Positions 1 through 15,000 of a DNA stretch of 64,000 nucleotides are shown piece by piece (positions within the stretch are counted from its first letter, which is position 1; every line of letters begins with the position of its first letter). This DNA is from Seison nebaliae (taxonomy: Eukaryota > Rotifera > Pararotatoria > Seisonacea > Seisonidae), in NCBI GenBank assembly GCA_023231475.1, contig JALJEE010002203.1, positions 44,328 to 108,327 of the forward strand, read 5' to 3'. The notes beneath the pieces were generated by a model. That model was given only the letters and a program-made list of their open reading frames with translations, was not told where the DNA came from and did no database searches. Both the position numbers and the translations under genes were made by a program.

Positions 1-3000
1 TTATCTCACGTTCTTGAATAAAGATGTGATCAAGAAACACAGAAATCGTCCCTTAAATGTCTCACGAATGGAGATTGGAGTCCCTGACATTCAAGAGCGG
101 TCATTATCATGACGATTATTATTGAATGTTCATTGTAGAAGAAAAATGATGATAAACTGAATTAATTTTGCCTATCAATCAGGATGTGAAAACGGGTCAG
201 ATACGTAAATCCCGTTCGAATTCGTCATCGAATTGAATATGTGATGTAGAAATGAAAGGAAATAGTTGGAAGAAGAAATATTTGCGAGTCGCAAATGAAT
301 TGGAAAACCTTAAAGGAATATTCGGCAAATAGAAAGATTATTCCTAAACGAAATTTTATATGGTAGTTTTAATTCGTTCATTAACAATTGAAACAATTGT
401 TTGAAGTTCACTTATGTTAGCAATTAAGACCTTCTTCTTTCACCATCGTTCAACGATGATTCTGATACCTATAATCGTTTACAGTTGATTGATTATTAAA
501 ATTTTAATTATACGACTTTTCCAAAGGAGAGAAATCTTCCTCTATATAATACTGGATTAATGGGACAATAATCGACTAATATCATGCTGACAATGAATCG
601 ATAAATTTTATGAAATTTTGACGATTGTTGATGGAAATCGAATAGTTTATTCTCACCAAACGTTTAACCAACAGATAATTATATTAATTAATTTTGTAAC
701 ATATCGAATGACGAACATTTGCTACTTTTCGTAATTATTATTATGATCCGAGTTGATGGTGCTTATTATGATTCTAAACCATAAATGAATAGTGAGAGAT
801 ATTGACGATAGGATATCAATGTAAATAATTATTTACCATATTTATCATTATAATTGAAACAAAAATTCTATTTCGAATGATTAAATCTCATGGAGGTGAA
901 GATGACGAAGTCTTATTAATGAGAATAACAATATCAATAATCTAAAACAATAATGACAACAATGTAACGATGTTGGGCAATGTTGATTATCATATCAACA
1001 GAACTTTTAATACTTTAGAAAAACAATTGACAAATAATATTAGGGTCAAGATTTATTATTATATCTTTCGCCTTTGCCCGTTGCAGATTGCCATGGCGAA
1101 ACATGTGGAATAATCGTTCTAATATAATTAGAGTTTAAACTTGAGGAAAATAGGTTATCACATTTTCAGTGATCAGTTTAAAAAAGGAGTTGAACATACT
1201 ACGTATTTCTTCCATTTCCACACACTTACAAATTGATTCTTTATTTTTACATGAATTCCTTTTCTCTCCTCACAATAATTTCTCGTATTGTTTCCAGTGA
1301 ATAACTTAAGAATTCGACGCGTCGCTTATCGATCGGTAGTCCAGTTCCAGCATATCGATGAACTTATTCTAATGGTTTCGTATTACCGAAATTGATTGAA
1401 TGGTAAAACTTTGTTACTATTGTTGTTGTTGTGGGTGTTGGTGAGTTGATAAGAGAAATAGGAGAAAATAAGATTTTCTTTAGAAATTATGATCAAATCT
1501 TATAAAAGTGGAACTTAGATTGGAGAAAATGCAAGAAATGTACATAGGAAGAAGAGTTGTTGAAATTGCGGAAATGGTTTTGATAAAAAATCTGAAATGT
1601 GGAAGAATTAAACGAGCCGATCTCCAATATTTATTTTCTGCGGTTTTTAAACGTTAAGTGAAGCGATAAAAAGTGGAAACGTAGAAGAACAAGAAGAATA
1701 GGAAAATAAATTTCCGTCTAACTTATTGGTGATTGTGAGAAAGGCTTTCTTCGAATATCGTCATCCCCATCTATCACGACTGACACACACTAACAATAAT
1801 TATAGTAATAGAGGCAGTAAAGAAAATGTTTTGGGTCGTTTGTCCAGTGGCTGGAAAGTTGATCGACCACATTTTATAGAAATATATATGGAAATTTCGA
1901 AGTGATATGAATCAATAATCTTGTTACACAAAAGTAAATTAGACGGAAAATAGCTGATAAAAATTCCTTTTCGACATCATACTTATCATTATCATTCGTG
2001 TTTCCATGACGACTGACGAATTTATAATTGAAATACAGACAATCTGTTGGGCGAATGGACAAGTAACAGACGACCAAATAACAACCAGTTACTTACTAGA
2101 AATGTCGAATGACTTATGGCACTGGACGTTAACATATTTTAATAGAATATTTTATAGATTTTTATGCCAATTCCTCCCAAAATAAGATGAGAAAGTTCAT
2201 CTAACGATAAATTATAAGGAATTCAATTCGCAAAAAAATCATTTTTCCATCTCCTTTATGGTCAAATTGGAACATACATTTGTCTTTAACGTGAGAAGGA
2301 ATTGTTGAATTTTCAGAAGAATCAATTGACTAATAAGAAATGTAACAGCTGAACATTCTCATTGTTTTAGTTGACCACCCGGTCATCCAATGTTCCATCA
2401 GAGAACAATTGAAGAATGCAAATTTACTGGAGAAGAATTGATATTAGACTTAATTGCTCGCCTCACTCTTCGATTTTTATTATCATTATTTTGTAACTTG
2501 AGAAAAAGTGAAGAATTTGAGTTGGAACTGGACAATGTCCAAGAGGAGAAGAAAAGAATGATAATAATTATGTAATAAAGATAAAACTTTTCAAAAAGAA
2601 AACATTCAATCTGAAGTGACGTAAGAACTGTTGACAAATGATTTACGAACGACTCATCTCAAAATGGAAATATTTTGTGGACGAAAAAAAAATTAATTTT
2701 CTAACTCATCTTTCAACACCTTGACACTTTGTAATAATGAAACGATGTGAGGAATCTGATGAGAGTGGCATAAATCAACAAGGGAATCTGTTTGATTGTG
2801 AAACTCGAGTCGAATGGCCACCAGCTGACAATGGAAAGAAATATTCAGAAAGTAACATAATCTGATAGGATACAATTTCCATTGAATATAAACGGCACAC
2901 GTTTACCTAAAACAATGCGTACTAATAACATAAGGAGAGTAGAAGAAAAGAATTATTCGACCTAGTCAAATTAAAGATGATTAGTAAAATTGATGAAATT

Positions 3001-6000
3001 CATGAAATAAAAATGACAATTCAGAACCTTCTAATCTTTCGAACTAAAAATTCGAATGAAATAGAATAAAAGAATTCGAAATTGAAGAGAATGTCCGTTT
3101 CACATCCTTCTACCATATTTGGGGGGGGATGATAACTGCTACTACCGAACAACTACTAATAATGATGTTCGGCAACTTGTTCATTTGTCCATAGATTCAA
3201 CATGCAGTTATTAATAACGCTTCAGAGAATTCATGACGATTGTTTACTACGTCCGTTTTCATCGTCATAAATCAATCTGCAGACGTTTGACCATAAAGCT
3301 GCCGGGGACACTCTCACGTACTGTACGTGTATATACAGAGAACAACAGAGAGAGTTGGTTAGAAACCGCCCCTCAAGCCAAATTGTTTGTTTGGACAATG
3401 TGCTAACAAACATCAGATAGTTATTGTTCTGTAGGAAATGGGAAGGAATTGTCGGAAATTCTTTGATAAAATATGGATCGATTGATGATGTTTAAAGAAG
3501 TTTTAATGAAATCAAAAGGCGGTGACATATCAGTTTGAAATTAAGTTATCTTCTGATTTTCTGATCATTGAACGGCGTCAACACTAAAATGTTAAAATGA
3601 TTGAGATTCTTTTTTATATAGTTCTCTAATTTTCCTCTCCTCCAAATAAATAAAACGTTCAATGGGATGAAAATGGAACGAGGAAATATTTTGAAGCACT
3701 TCTAGTTGAATGTTCGCGTTACCGGAAACAATGATCCAACATTTCCCTGTTGTCTTAACCGAGTTGGTTGGAAGACAGTATTAATTTAATAAACGTTTGC
3801 ACTCCTCCAACACTTATTGACGTTGTAATAGAATGTCGTTATTATTGGTCGTTCCACAAATGGCTTACCGTTTCCTGAAGAAAGCGACTAGAAATCGATG
3901 GCGGTTACGTCTCGAAGCCATTCCTCCAACATTTCATGCAATTCACTTACGAACATAAAACATTTCGAAAGTGATTGATTTCTTCAATCTATCGAACACT
4001 TTCCCAATTGGGAAATATTGGAAGTTTCTTTAACGAACTTTCTTTTCTCCCCCAAATAGTGAGGTAGTCGCCGAGAAAATAATTACGATAAACAAATTCT
4101 ACTATTTGTTTCCATCATTTTGGAACAAACACTAAGAAAATATTTATTTTCTTCCAACTTTTTTTTCAAATATCCATTTCGTCATTCTCATCTTTAAGTT
4201 AATCATAATAAATGAACGAATTAGTCAAATATTTTCATACAAATCATAAGATACTTGTTTGGAGATGATTTTGATCAAAATCATAAGGCTTCCAGTTAAA
4301 GAGAAATAACGGTATTAAATGGTCGTCGAACTAATCTATCGATCTAATGAAATGGAAGAATCGTCAAAAATATCGTTAGGAATAAAAAAAAAAACAAGGA
4401 AATCAGAATATATCGTTAAATGAAAAATAAATAAATATCGATGAAGATGAAATGACAAGAAATTCATTCAAAGTGGAAAGAAGTGACTTCTAGGAAATTG
4501 ATGTTCGACCTGATTCCTTAATAATCGATCATTCTATGACAATAAAAGCGATGGACTCTTTCTCATCGTTAAACACTCATTATTTACCATTGGTAGTTTT
4601 TTCCTTTCTTTTCAAATATTACAATGAAGAAGCGGTTTTCCCTTCTCCTTATTTATATTCTTTTGCGAATTCTTTATCCTCTACGATGCCGCAGTAATTC
4701 ATCTATTTTCTTTCCGTGAAGTTTCTTCTTCTCATTGTCATTCCTGATTACTTTCGTCTGTCAATCTGATGAAGATTTGATGACATGCTGCTACGATTGA
4801 TGATGATATAAACAAAGTCAATTGACACCGTTTATAAATGACAATAAAAGAGATTTCCATCATTTCGACGATTTCAAGTCGAATTTTATTTCAAGAAAAT
4901 TTAAAAAAAACTATTTATTAATCAAACATCGTCGCTATATTACGTCGTCCATTGGAGGTGAATGAATCAGAAAGATTTCATTCCGGATATAATAAAATAA
5001 CTAATTATATTTCCTTTGTTAAAATAACAGTTGGTTGCTTCCTTCAGACAAACCTGAATTTTCTGACGAATATTAGCAGTTATTTTACTGGAAGAATGTA
5101 TTGGGAATTCGATAAAAATTAATTCTACTAATTTGATGGTCATTGAAAAGAATTATTAGAAGTAGAAAGAAAAACGTGAAATTTTTACATAATATTGAAA
5201 GAGGAAATAAATTTCGAAACTCATTTATTTGAGCCTAGGTGATTTGGTAGACGAACCTTACCTTTTTCCCCATTTATTTCGAGCAATCACATTTCTTCAC
5301 CTTCAGACAAATTTCTAATTGATCTGGTTGTTTATTTTGCGGAAGATGAAAGTAAATTAAATTACAAATGAATCGAATGGAATCCAATGTAAATTATATA
5401 AAATTAATAACAAATATTGAGAGGGAAACAACCGTTGTTTGAGGCTCTTTCTTTTTTGGGCAACGGAAATTAAACTAAATTTATTTATTCTCACTAACAC
5501 TTTCCTTTCGAAGTAGTAGAAGAAGAGCCTAATCTCTATGACTAGACATTTACGTACCATTTTAGGGCGGAGTAGATATATTAGTACTTAATAATTCATT
5601 TGACTTGTGGTTATTCGATGAACGTTAAAATTTCATATTATTATTACTCCTCCTCCACCTCCGATTCTTCTAGAAGGAATTAGAATGGAATTGAGGAATT
5701 GGAACGATGATTGGAACGACGGCTGACGTAACCAGTTGTGGTGTGTTGATGCGAATACGAATGAAAGACGAACATTTGAAAAAGGAAGAGGTAAAGGAAA
5801 GATCAATATATCATATTTCTTCTTTATTGCAACAATCGTTTTTGGGAAACGTGAGCATTGTATGTTTTCGGATTAATTGCTTCCCATCTTCTGATAATGG
5901 TTAGAGAACATTATGTTTCTCTTTCATATTTCTCAGTAGATCGATCGCATGTTCTACGATTATCATACCAATATTATGAAGTAGAAGATCATCAGTATTT

Positions 6001-9000
6001 CCGAAAATATTCTAATATCCATTATCAACATTTCATCAATAAGTTCACCCGACACCGAAATATACAATTATCATACAATTTCCTAGTATTAATAATCTTC
6101 CCTAATTCTTTCCAAGAAAATTTTAATCGAAATCTTCTTCGAATTTTTTTTTCATAAATAAATAAACTAAAAAAATTCAAGATTAAATTTGTGGAATCGA
6201 TTCATTTATTGGAGTTATCAAAAACGTGGAAAAGTGACGTCGTATGTTTCAAAGTGGAGAATTGTTATTGAGAAATGGCAATACACGATAAATTTTGACT
6301 TTAACCGAAAATGGGAAATTGTCGTTTAAACTTCTGTTTGGAGATCGAATGCGTGTGTCGATTACATGAAGTAGTTTAACAAAAACCTTTTTCCGGTATA
6401 AACGGAAGGAATTGTTTAGTTGATGTAATGATATGTACTATCAATTCACAGCTAATAGATCATTGTTGCAATATCGGAAGTGGAACCATGAACTGAATAG
6501 CAAGGGAATACGAACATCATGTTTACGTAATAATTCGACAAAAATATTGGGAAATCTCCCACTTTCAATCTGATCAAAGATCACTACTTATTTATTCGTT
6601 AGCCAATTGTTAGATTACATTGGAGAGAAAAGGTTATTTTTGAAAAAGGATCTATATGATGTCGTTTCCGTTATTTCACAAACATCTCTCCATTCTCTTT
6701 CATGTTCTCAATTTACGGAAGTCAATGATTATTAATCAATTGACGACATATATAATTGAATGGTAAGTCCCCCCCAAAATAAGAGTAGGAAAAGTAGCAA
6801 ACGATTAGAATGAAAACGGTGGTAGACGACTGTTTGGAAATCGCACGAAATTTTCGGGAGAGAAGTTTATGAAAAGATTATGAATAAGAGAAAAGTTCGA
6901 TACTTGACCAGGTTTAAGATAATTGAATGTAAAATTATTAATATCATACACTCCTTCCCGTTCGGTAGGCGATTAGAAATGGTTGAATTGAAATAAGTCT
7001 CGATGAATATAAAGTCATAAGAAATGATGAGAGGAGATTCGAAATCGAGAAGAGAATTAGGGAAAACCAGCTTTAACGATTATAATAATCCGGAAATATT
7101 TTCTTTCTAACTGAAAAAACTTTTCGAATCATCCTTTCCCCGTTCACTATTCTTCATTCACATCTTTCACTCGAACAGTAAATGAATATGAGAAATATCG
7201 AATTTGGTAAACGATAGTAGTAATTCTACTCCTAACGCTTGTTCATCATGAGTTGTGTGAAATGATATGATGACCTCGACTAAGCTTAAGAGAATGAAAA
7301 TAAAAGAAAAAAAGGTCATAATCATCTGATACTGCCTCACATAGACACATCGATCTTCACTAGATAGAGTGGATGGATGTTCATCCTTCTTCTTCATCTG
7401 AACTTCAACCAGGTGATGGAAATGAAGAGTTATGAACAAGTCTCATTCCATAAATCATTTAGACACATAAAGAAGAAATCTCTAATTTTAACGACTTCAT
7501 CCATCTTCTCCCAAAACATATGACAAAAACACTTATTAATAAAAATATGGATACATTAAATGCAGGAAGTGATTCGGACATCATTCAAAAGAATTTTGTT
7601 AGCCAAACTATTAGAAGTTTCTTATCAGTTTAACGTGCTTATATGGATAAACTAAAAGAAGAAGGAGGAAATTGTGCGATATTTAAATTGTCTAATGGAG
7701 ATAATTTAATAAGACACCAGAATAAAGTCTCGTTGTCGAACGAAGATGCAAACATTTTCTTTCGAATTATTTCCATTTTTCAGTTATCCATCAATGTTCG
7801 AGAAGAAATTAAAGACTTAATTTTTATGGGAAACTAATAACGGTTAAGATGATGGCGGTTAAAGATGAATTGGAAGGGTCATTCACAACATAACTACCAT
7901 ATATTTATTGCTCGGAGACAATATGATATTGATGTCAGTGAAGAATGCAGGAAAACCATTAAACATACATCAACATCCTTGTCTGCCGATATTATTTGTT
8001 GAACATAAGGAAAAATTTCCTTCAAACTTATTCGATTTGAGGTCGATAGAAAATTCCTTCTTCTTTTTGATATTCAGAAATTTAACTACTTTATTGTTTT
8101 TTCTCGCATCGACTACCTTTATTTACAAATACGACCAAATACGACCAAATACACACGACATATTTGAATGTTATATTCGGAGAGTCTACTTGAAACGCGT
8201 TGTCGTAAAAAGAAATCCATTAATTATTTGTCGAGTGGATGAAACGTTCGTGTGTATATTAAATGGCGTCTTGATCGAACTTTTCGGATGGGAAATGTGC
8301 GAAACGCAGCGCGATTATTCACTTGAATCCAAAGAATGTATTCTTATCAATATATTAAGATCTTTTGAATGATGATCAGAACTATGAATTCCCTTCAAGT
8401 ACACACACATAGACATAGTCTACTAGAATAATGATTATAAGCAAATATTTGAATGGAATGCCATTGCTCTATTCTCCCCACCCAACATTTTCCACGAAGG
8501 TAAATTGATTGATTCATAAAATTGTTTCTCCTCTAACAATCATTCTTTATTATCCTGCTCTCTATACATTATTGGAAAGATGGTATGAACTTTAATCTGA
8601 TAATCTCATAAGAATCAACTGGAAATTCCTCCTTCTAATTCTTTCTCCAACTAACTACTTATTAGAAAGGAAATAAACTTTCAATAGCCTCTTTAACACC
8701 TCCAATCGAATAGAAGGATGGGATAGAATATTAGGAGAGCAATGACAATGCTAAAACTTGAAAATTGGAATGATTTTAATAATCCAGGAAAATGTTGGTA
8801 AGTAACTGAGTTTAGGGAAACAGGAAAAGTTAAAAATATTTTCCCGTCAAAACTTCAAGTGTTCAGGAAAAGGAACATATGAGAACCGGAAAATACTTTT
8901 TTTTTCATATGAAAACCTGAACCTCAATTCATCAACTGAATGGATAACATATACGTTTTATTCGTTTCCACGAAATGAATATCAAATTTTTTTTCCCTAT

Positions 9001-12000
9001 AAACAATTTGTTGTCCGGTAAAAGCCACCGAAAGTTTAGATTACTCTAGTCTAAATTAAATAGTTGGAAGTGATTGTGAAGAAGACGAAGAGGTGTAGAA
9101 AATATTTTTGGAATTATTTGAAAATTTATTCAATCACTTCGTAATCCATAAGAGGAATACCGTAAGAGATCCTCATTTCGATACATCCTTAATCAAATAA
9201 GAATAAAACCTTCACCTTATGAGATCTTGAAAAAACGAATTCTGACTAAAGATATTTGGGGAAATGTCCTTATACATTTGCATATTGTTCTGGGAGAGAA
9301 GTTCTGATATTGGAAAGTAATTTGTGTTAATGATAAGAATCATGACCAAATGAGAATCAAGATAATTTTGTCGTTTTATTTACGACAATGAGAAAGAAAT
9401 TCGTTTTGTTTTCCTTTAGAAAAACCTAAATTCTCACTTTCTGCGTTATTTGGTATTATTTCCGGTAAAAGAAACAAAATCAGAGTTGCATGACAGTAGC
9501 ATAGAGGAAGTTGTAGAATGAGGAACACGTGTGTCTCACCGTACAAAAATATTTAGTTTTAAACAATACATAAGTAATTATTACACGTAGATATACTTCA
9601 ATATTGTCATTCTGTCCTCCAGGAGAAATGAGAAGATTTCTCTTTTAAAACAATTCGACAAGAAAACTGTTTACCCTAAATGTCGAATGATTAAGATTGG
9701 TTGAAGATAACCTCAATTGTGGTGAAAGAGAAGAAAGAAAGAGATCGGATAATTTGTTGGTTAACGATCTCCTGCCAAGGTGTTAGCATCGATGCGAATA
9801 TATGACTAATGTTTCGTGACCGTTAATTATAGCTGGATTTGTGTAGTTCGGCGAAATTACAATTCATTCTTTTTTCACTTCTAATTAAGAAGAAAGAAAC
9901 TATTAAAAGAAGCTAAAAGCGTTCGGTGTCCATCGGTCCTCGAAACATGAAGGAAGAGCTGACCGAAATGGTATGCGGATGATTATTTCGACGAAAATTA
10001 TTAATAATCACTCCATTAACTACTATAAATATTGATCAAAGTGTCAAGAAAGTATGAAAGGATTATTAAGAACTCTCTGATTCGAAACAAGTTTTTCTTT
10101 CACGAAACTATTTTTGAGGAGAAAATACGAATATGAAACTACATGACATGGTGCGAAAAAGAATCTGAGCGGTGGTGATATCACCTTGTTTCATCTACTA
10201 CTGTCATTAGAAGAATTTTCTTCTTTTCACACGATTATTATCCTCTTTTTCCTTTTTTTTTATTTAAAAGATATGTCAACAATCATTCATATGATTTGTA
10301 TTGGAAATCAGAATCTGTGAATTATTCTCACCGACAATTATCAGGGATGCATTCACTTATCAAATAACATTGTTTGTCAATATAAATGGACATTATCATC
10401 AATTGTCATTCAAAGATGGAACGAAATGTTTTGGCGATATTATTTCGTCGCCATTTCGATTACCATTTCCATATTAGTTTTATGAGATTGAAAGTGATTG
10501 ATAACGATTATTAATGAAGAACTGTGCAAATACAAATGAGAATCCTCGAGGCGTACTGCAAATAAATAATAGAATTGGATACTTCGAACAATAGAATTAA
10601 ATCATTGAAGAAGAAAAATAGTTTTTGAGAGGATTTTCTGCTACTTTTACCAGCTGTTGGCCAGATCGTATCAATTGGATGCACACGGAAATTAATCTCC
10701 ACGTACAATATCCTTTGTTTTCTCTAATTGAAAGAATTTTATTAATTTTCTAATCATCCTCTTACCTCAATATTTCTTCTTTCCTTCACTAACTACACTA
10801 AATTATCATTCAAAAAATACTACAACAACAACAACATAAATTCTGACAGAGTATTGACATTTCACTATCTTATCAATCACTACATCTCTTACTTTATTAA
10901 TATTTCGTAGTTTGATTGTTTTTGGAGAGTAATTTGAAAAAAATTCGATTTCCCATTATCGAAAGTCGAGGAAAAAAATATATTGGAAATCATAAATAGG
11001 AAAAGAATTGATATGGTGTGCGATAAGAAGTGAATTGATTGCATTATTTCTGCTGATATTTATTGTCCTGCTTTCTTCGAATTCACCACAACTTACGGAG
11101 ATGAGAAGAAGGAAATGAATGAGACAAAATTGATCGTCATGCGTTCAGTTCATTAAAGAAAGTTTCCGGTTAGAATGAAAAAACTGAATTGCTCCATCAT
11201 AACAATTAAAGTAACATATGAATGATTGAACATCTGAACAATGAAATAGCCAAAGACTAATGAGAGAAACGAAAAATAAATATGTGCGGAAATGGTGAAG
11301 TGTTTTACATTACATCCTGAAACAGTCGACTGGAGAAAATTACTCATATAAATTCTGATTAATCTAACATTATCTCAGCACGATAATGGTGAGAAAGCAT
11401 CAATGCAATTTGACGTCTGTCCATTTCAAATGGCGTATAAATCCAGATCAGGATTTTCGAAACAATTTAACAGACATTTCTATCTTCCTAAGTAGCGTAG
11501 GAGGAGGAGACGAGAAAGAAAAAAATGGAAGAAATCATAAAATTCAATAAATTCCTCCATTAACCAAAAGAAACGACGTTCGAATGCATTAACATTTAAA
11601 TATGTCAATTATGAATATAAGTTACGTAATTTTGACATAATCAACGGTTCTGGCCAACTTCGAGTAAGAGGAATTAGTTCGCGGAAAGAATTTCTATTAG
11701 TGAGGAAGTGGCAGTGGTGACGAGAATAAAGAACTAACTAAATGTTCTCTAAAATATTTATCAGAACTACGTTTAATATGTCGTAGTAGTTAATCGAATG
11801 ATAAAGTTTGATGATAATCGTAAAATGGTTTATTATTAGAGAGCTACTTATCAACTCTGATGGCATATTACCATGAAGTTTTCTATGGTTGACGAATAAG
11901 TGGGTTGTAACCTTTTTTTTTGTTCATTCAATTTCTTTAAATTCTGTTCATTCATATCTGAACTTTATTCGACCTATGCTATTATAGTATTTAAAGTTGG

Positions 12001-15000
12001 TGGAGAAAGAAAAGGGAATTTGAAGGAAACTCGAATTCTAGTCTTATTATTCTTCTCATTATCCACTACTTTGCCAGTTGTGTGATTATGAACTTCTTCT
12101 TCCACTTCCACTACAATCCTGTCGATTAATGCTACTTTCGTTTTATTCTTCCGACCTTGAGAGAAGAAGCAAGTCGTTACAATTGAACATAATGGTTTTA
12201 CGATTTGATCATAATTAAATGTGTATTATTTCAACACAATAATTTCTCTCGAATTCGATAGATCCTCCAACTTCCACTTAGGATTCTTCTTTAAAGTTCC
12301 ATATCATTCCAGATGAGAAACATTAACACTTTCCGTCTTTCTCTTCCTTCATTTCAATTCACCTAACGAACATCAGTTTTATTGTCATGTAATTGGAAGA
12401 GAATTGGTTAGAGGAGGGTGAAAGAAGAAAATCATCAACAATCGACTATTGATTTTCTTCTTGATCATTAACATCTTATGCTTTGAATGGAAAAGTTTTT
12501 ACGATGATAAATGTGCTCCCGCCATCATTCCTTCAACTTTATTCATGTTCAATAACAAACAAGAGACAGTGAGGGAAAGGAATGGCTGACTATTTGTTTC
12601 CAATGACAGAAAGGTGATACGTGATAGTTATTAATGAAGATAAGAAAAAAGTTCATTGCTTAGATTGGTTTTGTTATGACATTAAATTGAAATGAGAACT
12701 GCAAATGAAACTAGAAAATTTGTTTTGCATTTCTCGAGCGAATGAGGAAGCGGATTCTTCCCATTCCGTTCGTTGGTATTTGGAGAAAGTTGCTTATAAC
12801 AAAAATCTTCTTGAAGGCAAACGTGAATATGACAGCAAACATCTCCTTGAAAGGACGAATACACGATTATATTTATGGATTTCTACATATCGGTACTATC
12901 ACCATCTGTTCACGCACGAGATAATAGATCGAATGATTTACAATAAATGATGGTAGCAATTCGTCTTATTTTATATTAAAACTAATTTCGTTTGATATTT
13001 GACGAATAACGTGATGGTAAGAAAGAATGGAAGAAACAAACCAAAAATTCTCCTTTCATCTTCCAAACAAAATAAATTCTTGAAAGAATCATATGCGAAG
13101 ACAGAAAGGAAGGAGAGTATATCTAATACGTTTATTCTCATATCATCCCATATTCATTAGAGATCGTGCATTAAGAATGCACAGATTGATATAGATACTG
13201 CCAAGGTTATTACCATTAGTGAAGTGAGATTGAAACCTACGGCTAATCGATTCTCAAATGTATTAAGCTAATGATGAGAATTATTTCACGTATTTTAATT
13301 CCTTCCATCTCATTTAGATGGAACTACTAACCATGATAAATGAGAAAGCTTGTATGACGAATCGAAGAAAAAAATGATATCACTAAAAATGCAGTTGAAG
13401 AAAATCGGAGTAATTCATTTATTTGTTAAGATTTTCGGTAAAATATTTCCGAATCTAACTGAACGAAAGAAGCGTATCAAATTGATGAATATATCTTCAT
13501 CATTCGTCAATGACAAACTTTAGATAGTTGATAACTTCTAATAAAAAAAGAGAAGTGTAACATAAAAGAACTAATTCCATTTAACTCACTTCTTCTAATT
13601 TATGCAAAAGAAAGAACTGATTGACAAATTATTTTCCTTCTTTTTCGACGAAATGAAACCTCTCGATTTGCTGTCTACAAGTAGAATTAATCGCTTCTAA
13701 TATTTTATATAAATAAAATATTAATGACAAATAACACTTATCCTCCACATGAATTTTTTTCGTCTTATATAAATTTGCATAAGATTTCAATGAAAACTTT
13801 ACTTAACAATTGATTTTGTGGTTCCTTCCCCTTAGTTCCCTCCCACCCCCTACTACTCTCCATTAAATGCACGACCATATTGTTGGTGTTCCTAAAATTT
13901 TCTTCCAGTTATGAATTGAATATTTTCCTAATAAGTTAACGACGAAAATAGTTAAAAGAGAATTTTCTCGACGAAAATTCATAAGTAGTGTGAAATCCAT
14001 AAGGAACTGAATGGAAAAAATGGAGAATTTTAAAATTTTTCAATTTGAATTTGATAATTATCATAGTTTGTTAAATGAAAACGGAAATATTTTTAATCAA
14101 TTATTCATCAGACTAGAAATGATGGGAAGATAAAGAAGAGATATCGTGAAAATTGGTGAATTGATAGTTATCAGGAGGAAAAGTGAAGAGAAATAATGCC
14201 CCAAGTGAAAGTGAAGACTTGTGTCGAATATTGAGAGATCTTTTCAACTTTCTTTCCTGTAACGAAACAGCTGAAGAGTTTATTTGTTTAGTCATAAGAA
14301 AAATTACATAATCTACAATGATCATCTACTATTAACACATTGCAATGACTGCTGTTGACAACTAGATATCTTAAGTAGATGAATTTCTTCTTCTTCGTAA
14401 AATCATCCGGAGAATGAAAGAAAGAAAGAAGGAAGTGTAATCTTTATTATCGTTATCTTTTAATTGTCACCCCGACGTTCTGAATTGTGAAAAGTTGTGA
14501 AAAATATTTAATTAGATAAAGAAGATGATGAGTTTAAGGTGGAAATTATTAAATTGATTTATTCGTCTGGCAAAATAGATAAATTAGAAAGATAAAATTT
14601 ATCATCTGTTCCGTTCACTAACCTCGTTCAAGTTACTCCCAATCCTAACGGCTACAGTACGATTCTTTCATAGAATCATAAAACGGTAGAAATGACTCGA
14701 AGAATTTTTTGGCGTCATCTCAACATTTATGCATTCTCAAAACAATTGATTGATTGATAATATTATGATGATAGGATGAAGGTTAACATCATCCAAAAGA
14801 GAAAGAAAATGGTAAACAATTTGACATTTGTCTGAAAGAAAGACAAAATTTGTAACTTATTTGGGTAACAAACAAAGGAGATTATGTGGAAGTGATATCA
14901 TTTTATTGTCTTTCAGCCATCAATTTTACAAGTTCATTCGTTGAAAATAATAAACAGATAATTCTATTGTAATTAGTTGATATGAAATGAATCTGCTCCA

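Noticed and set aside
7908-8372. 154-codon open frame in desert 1
   Set aside because: The longest desert frame, but it has no domain, signal peptide, plausible splice partners or coding texture. Length is within chance for about 20 kb read in six frames.
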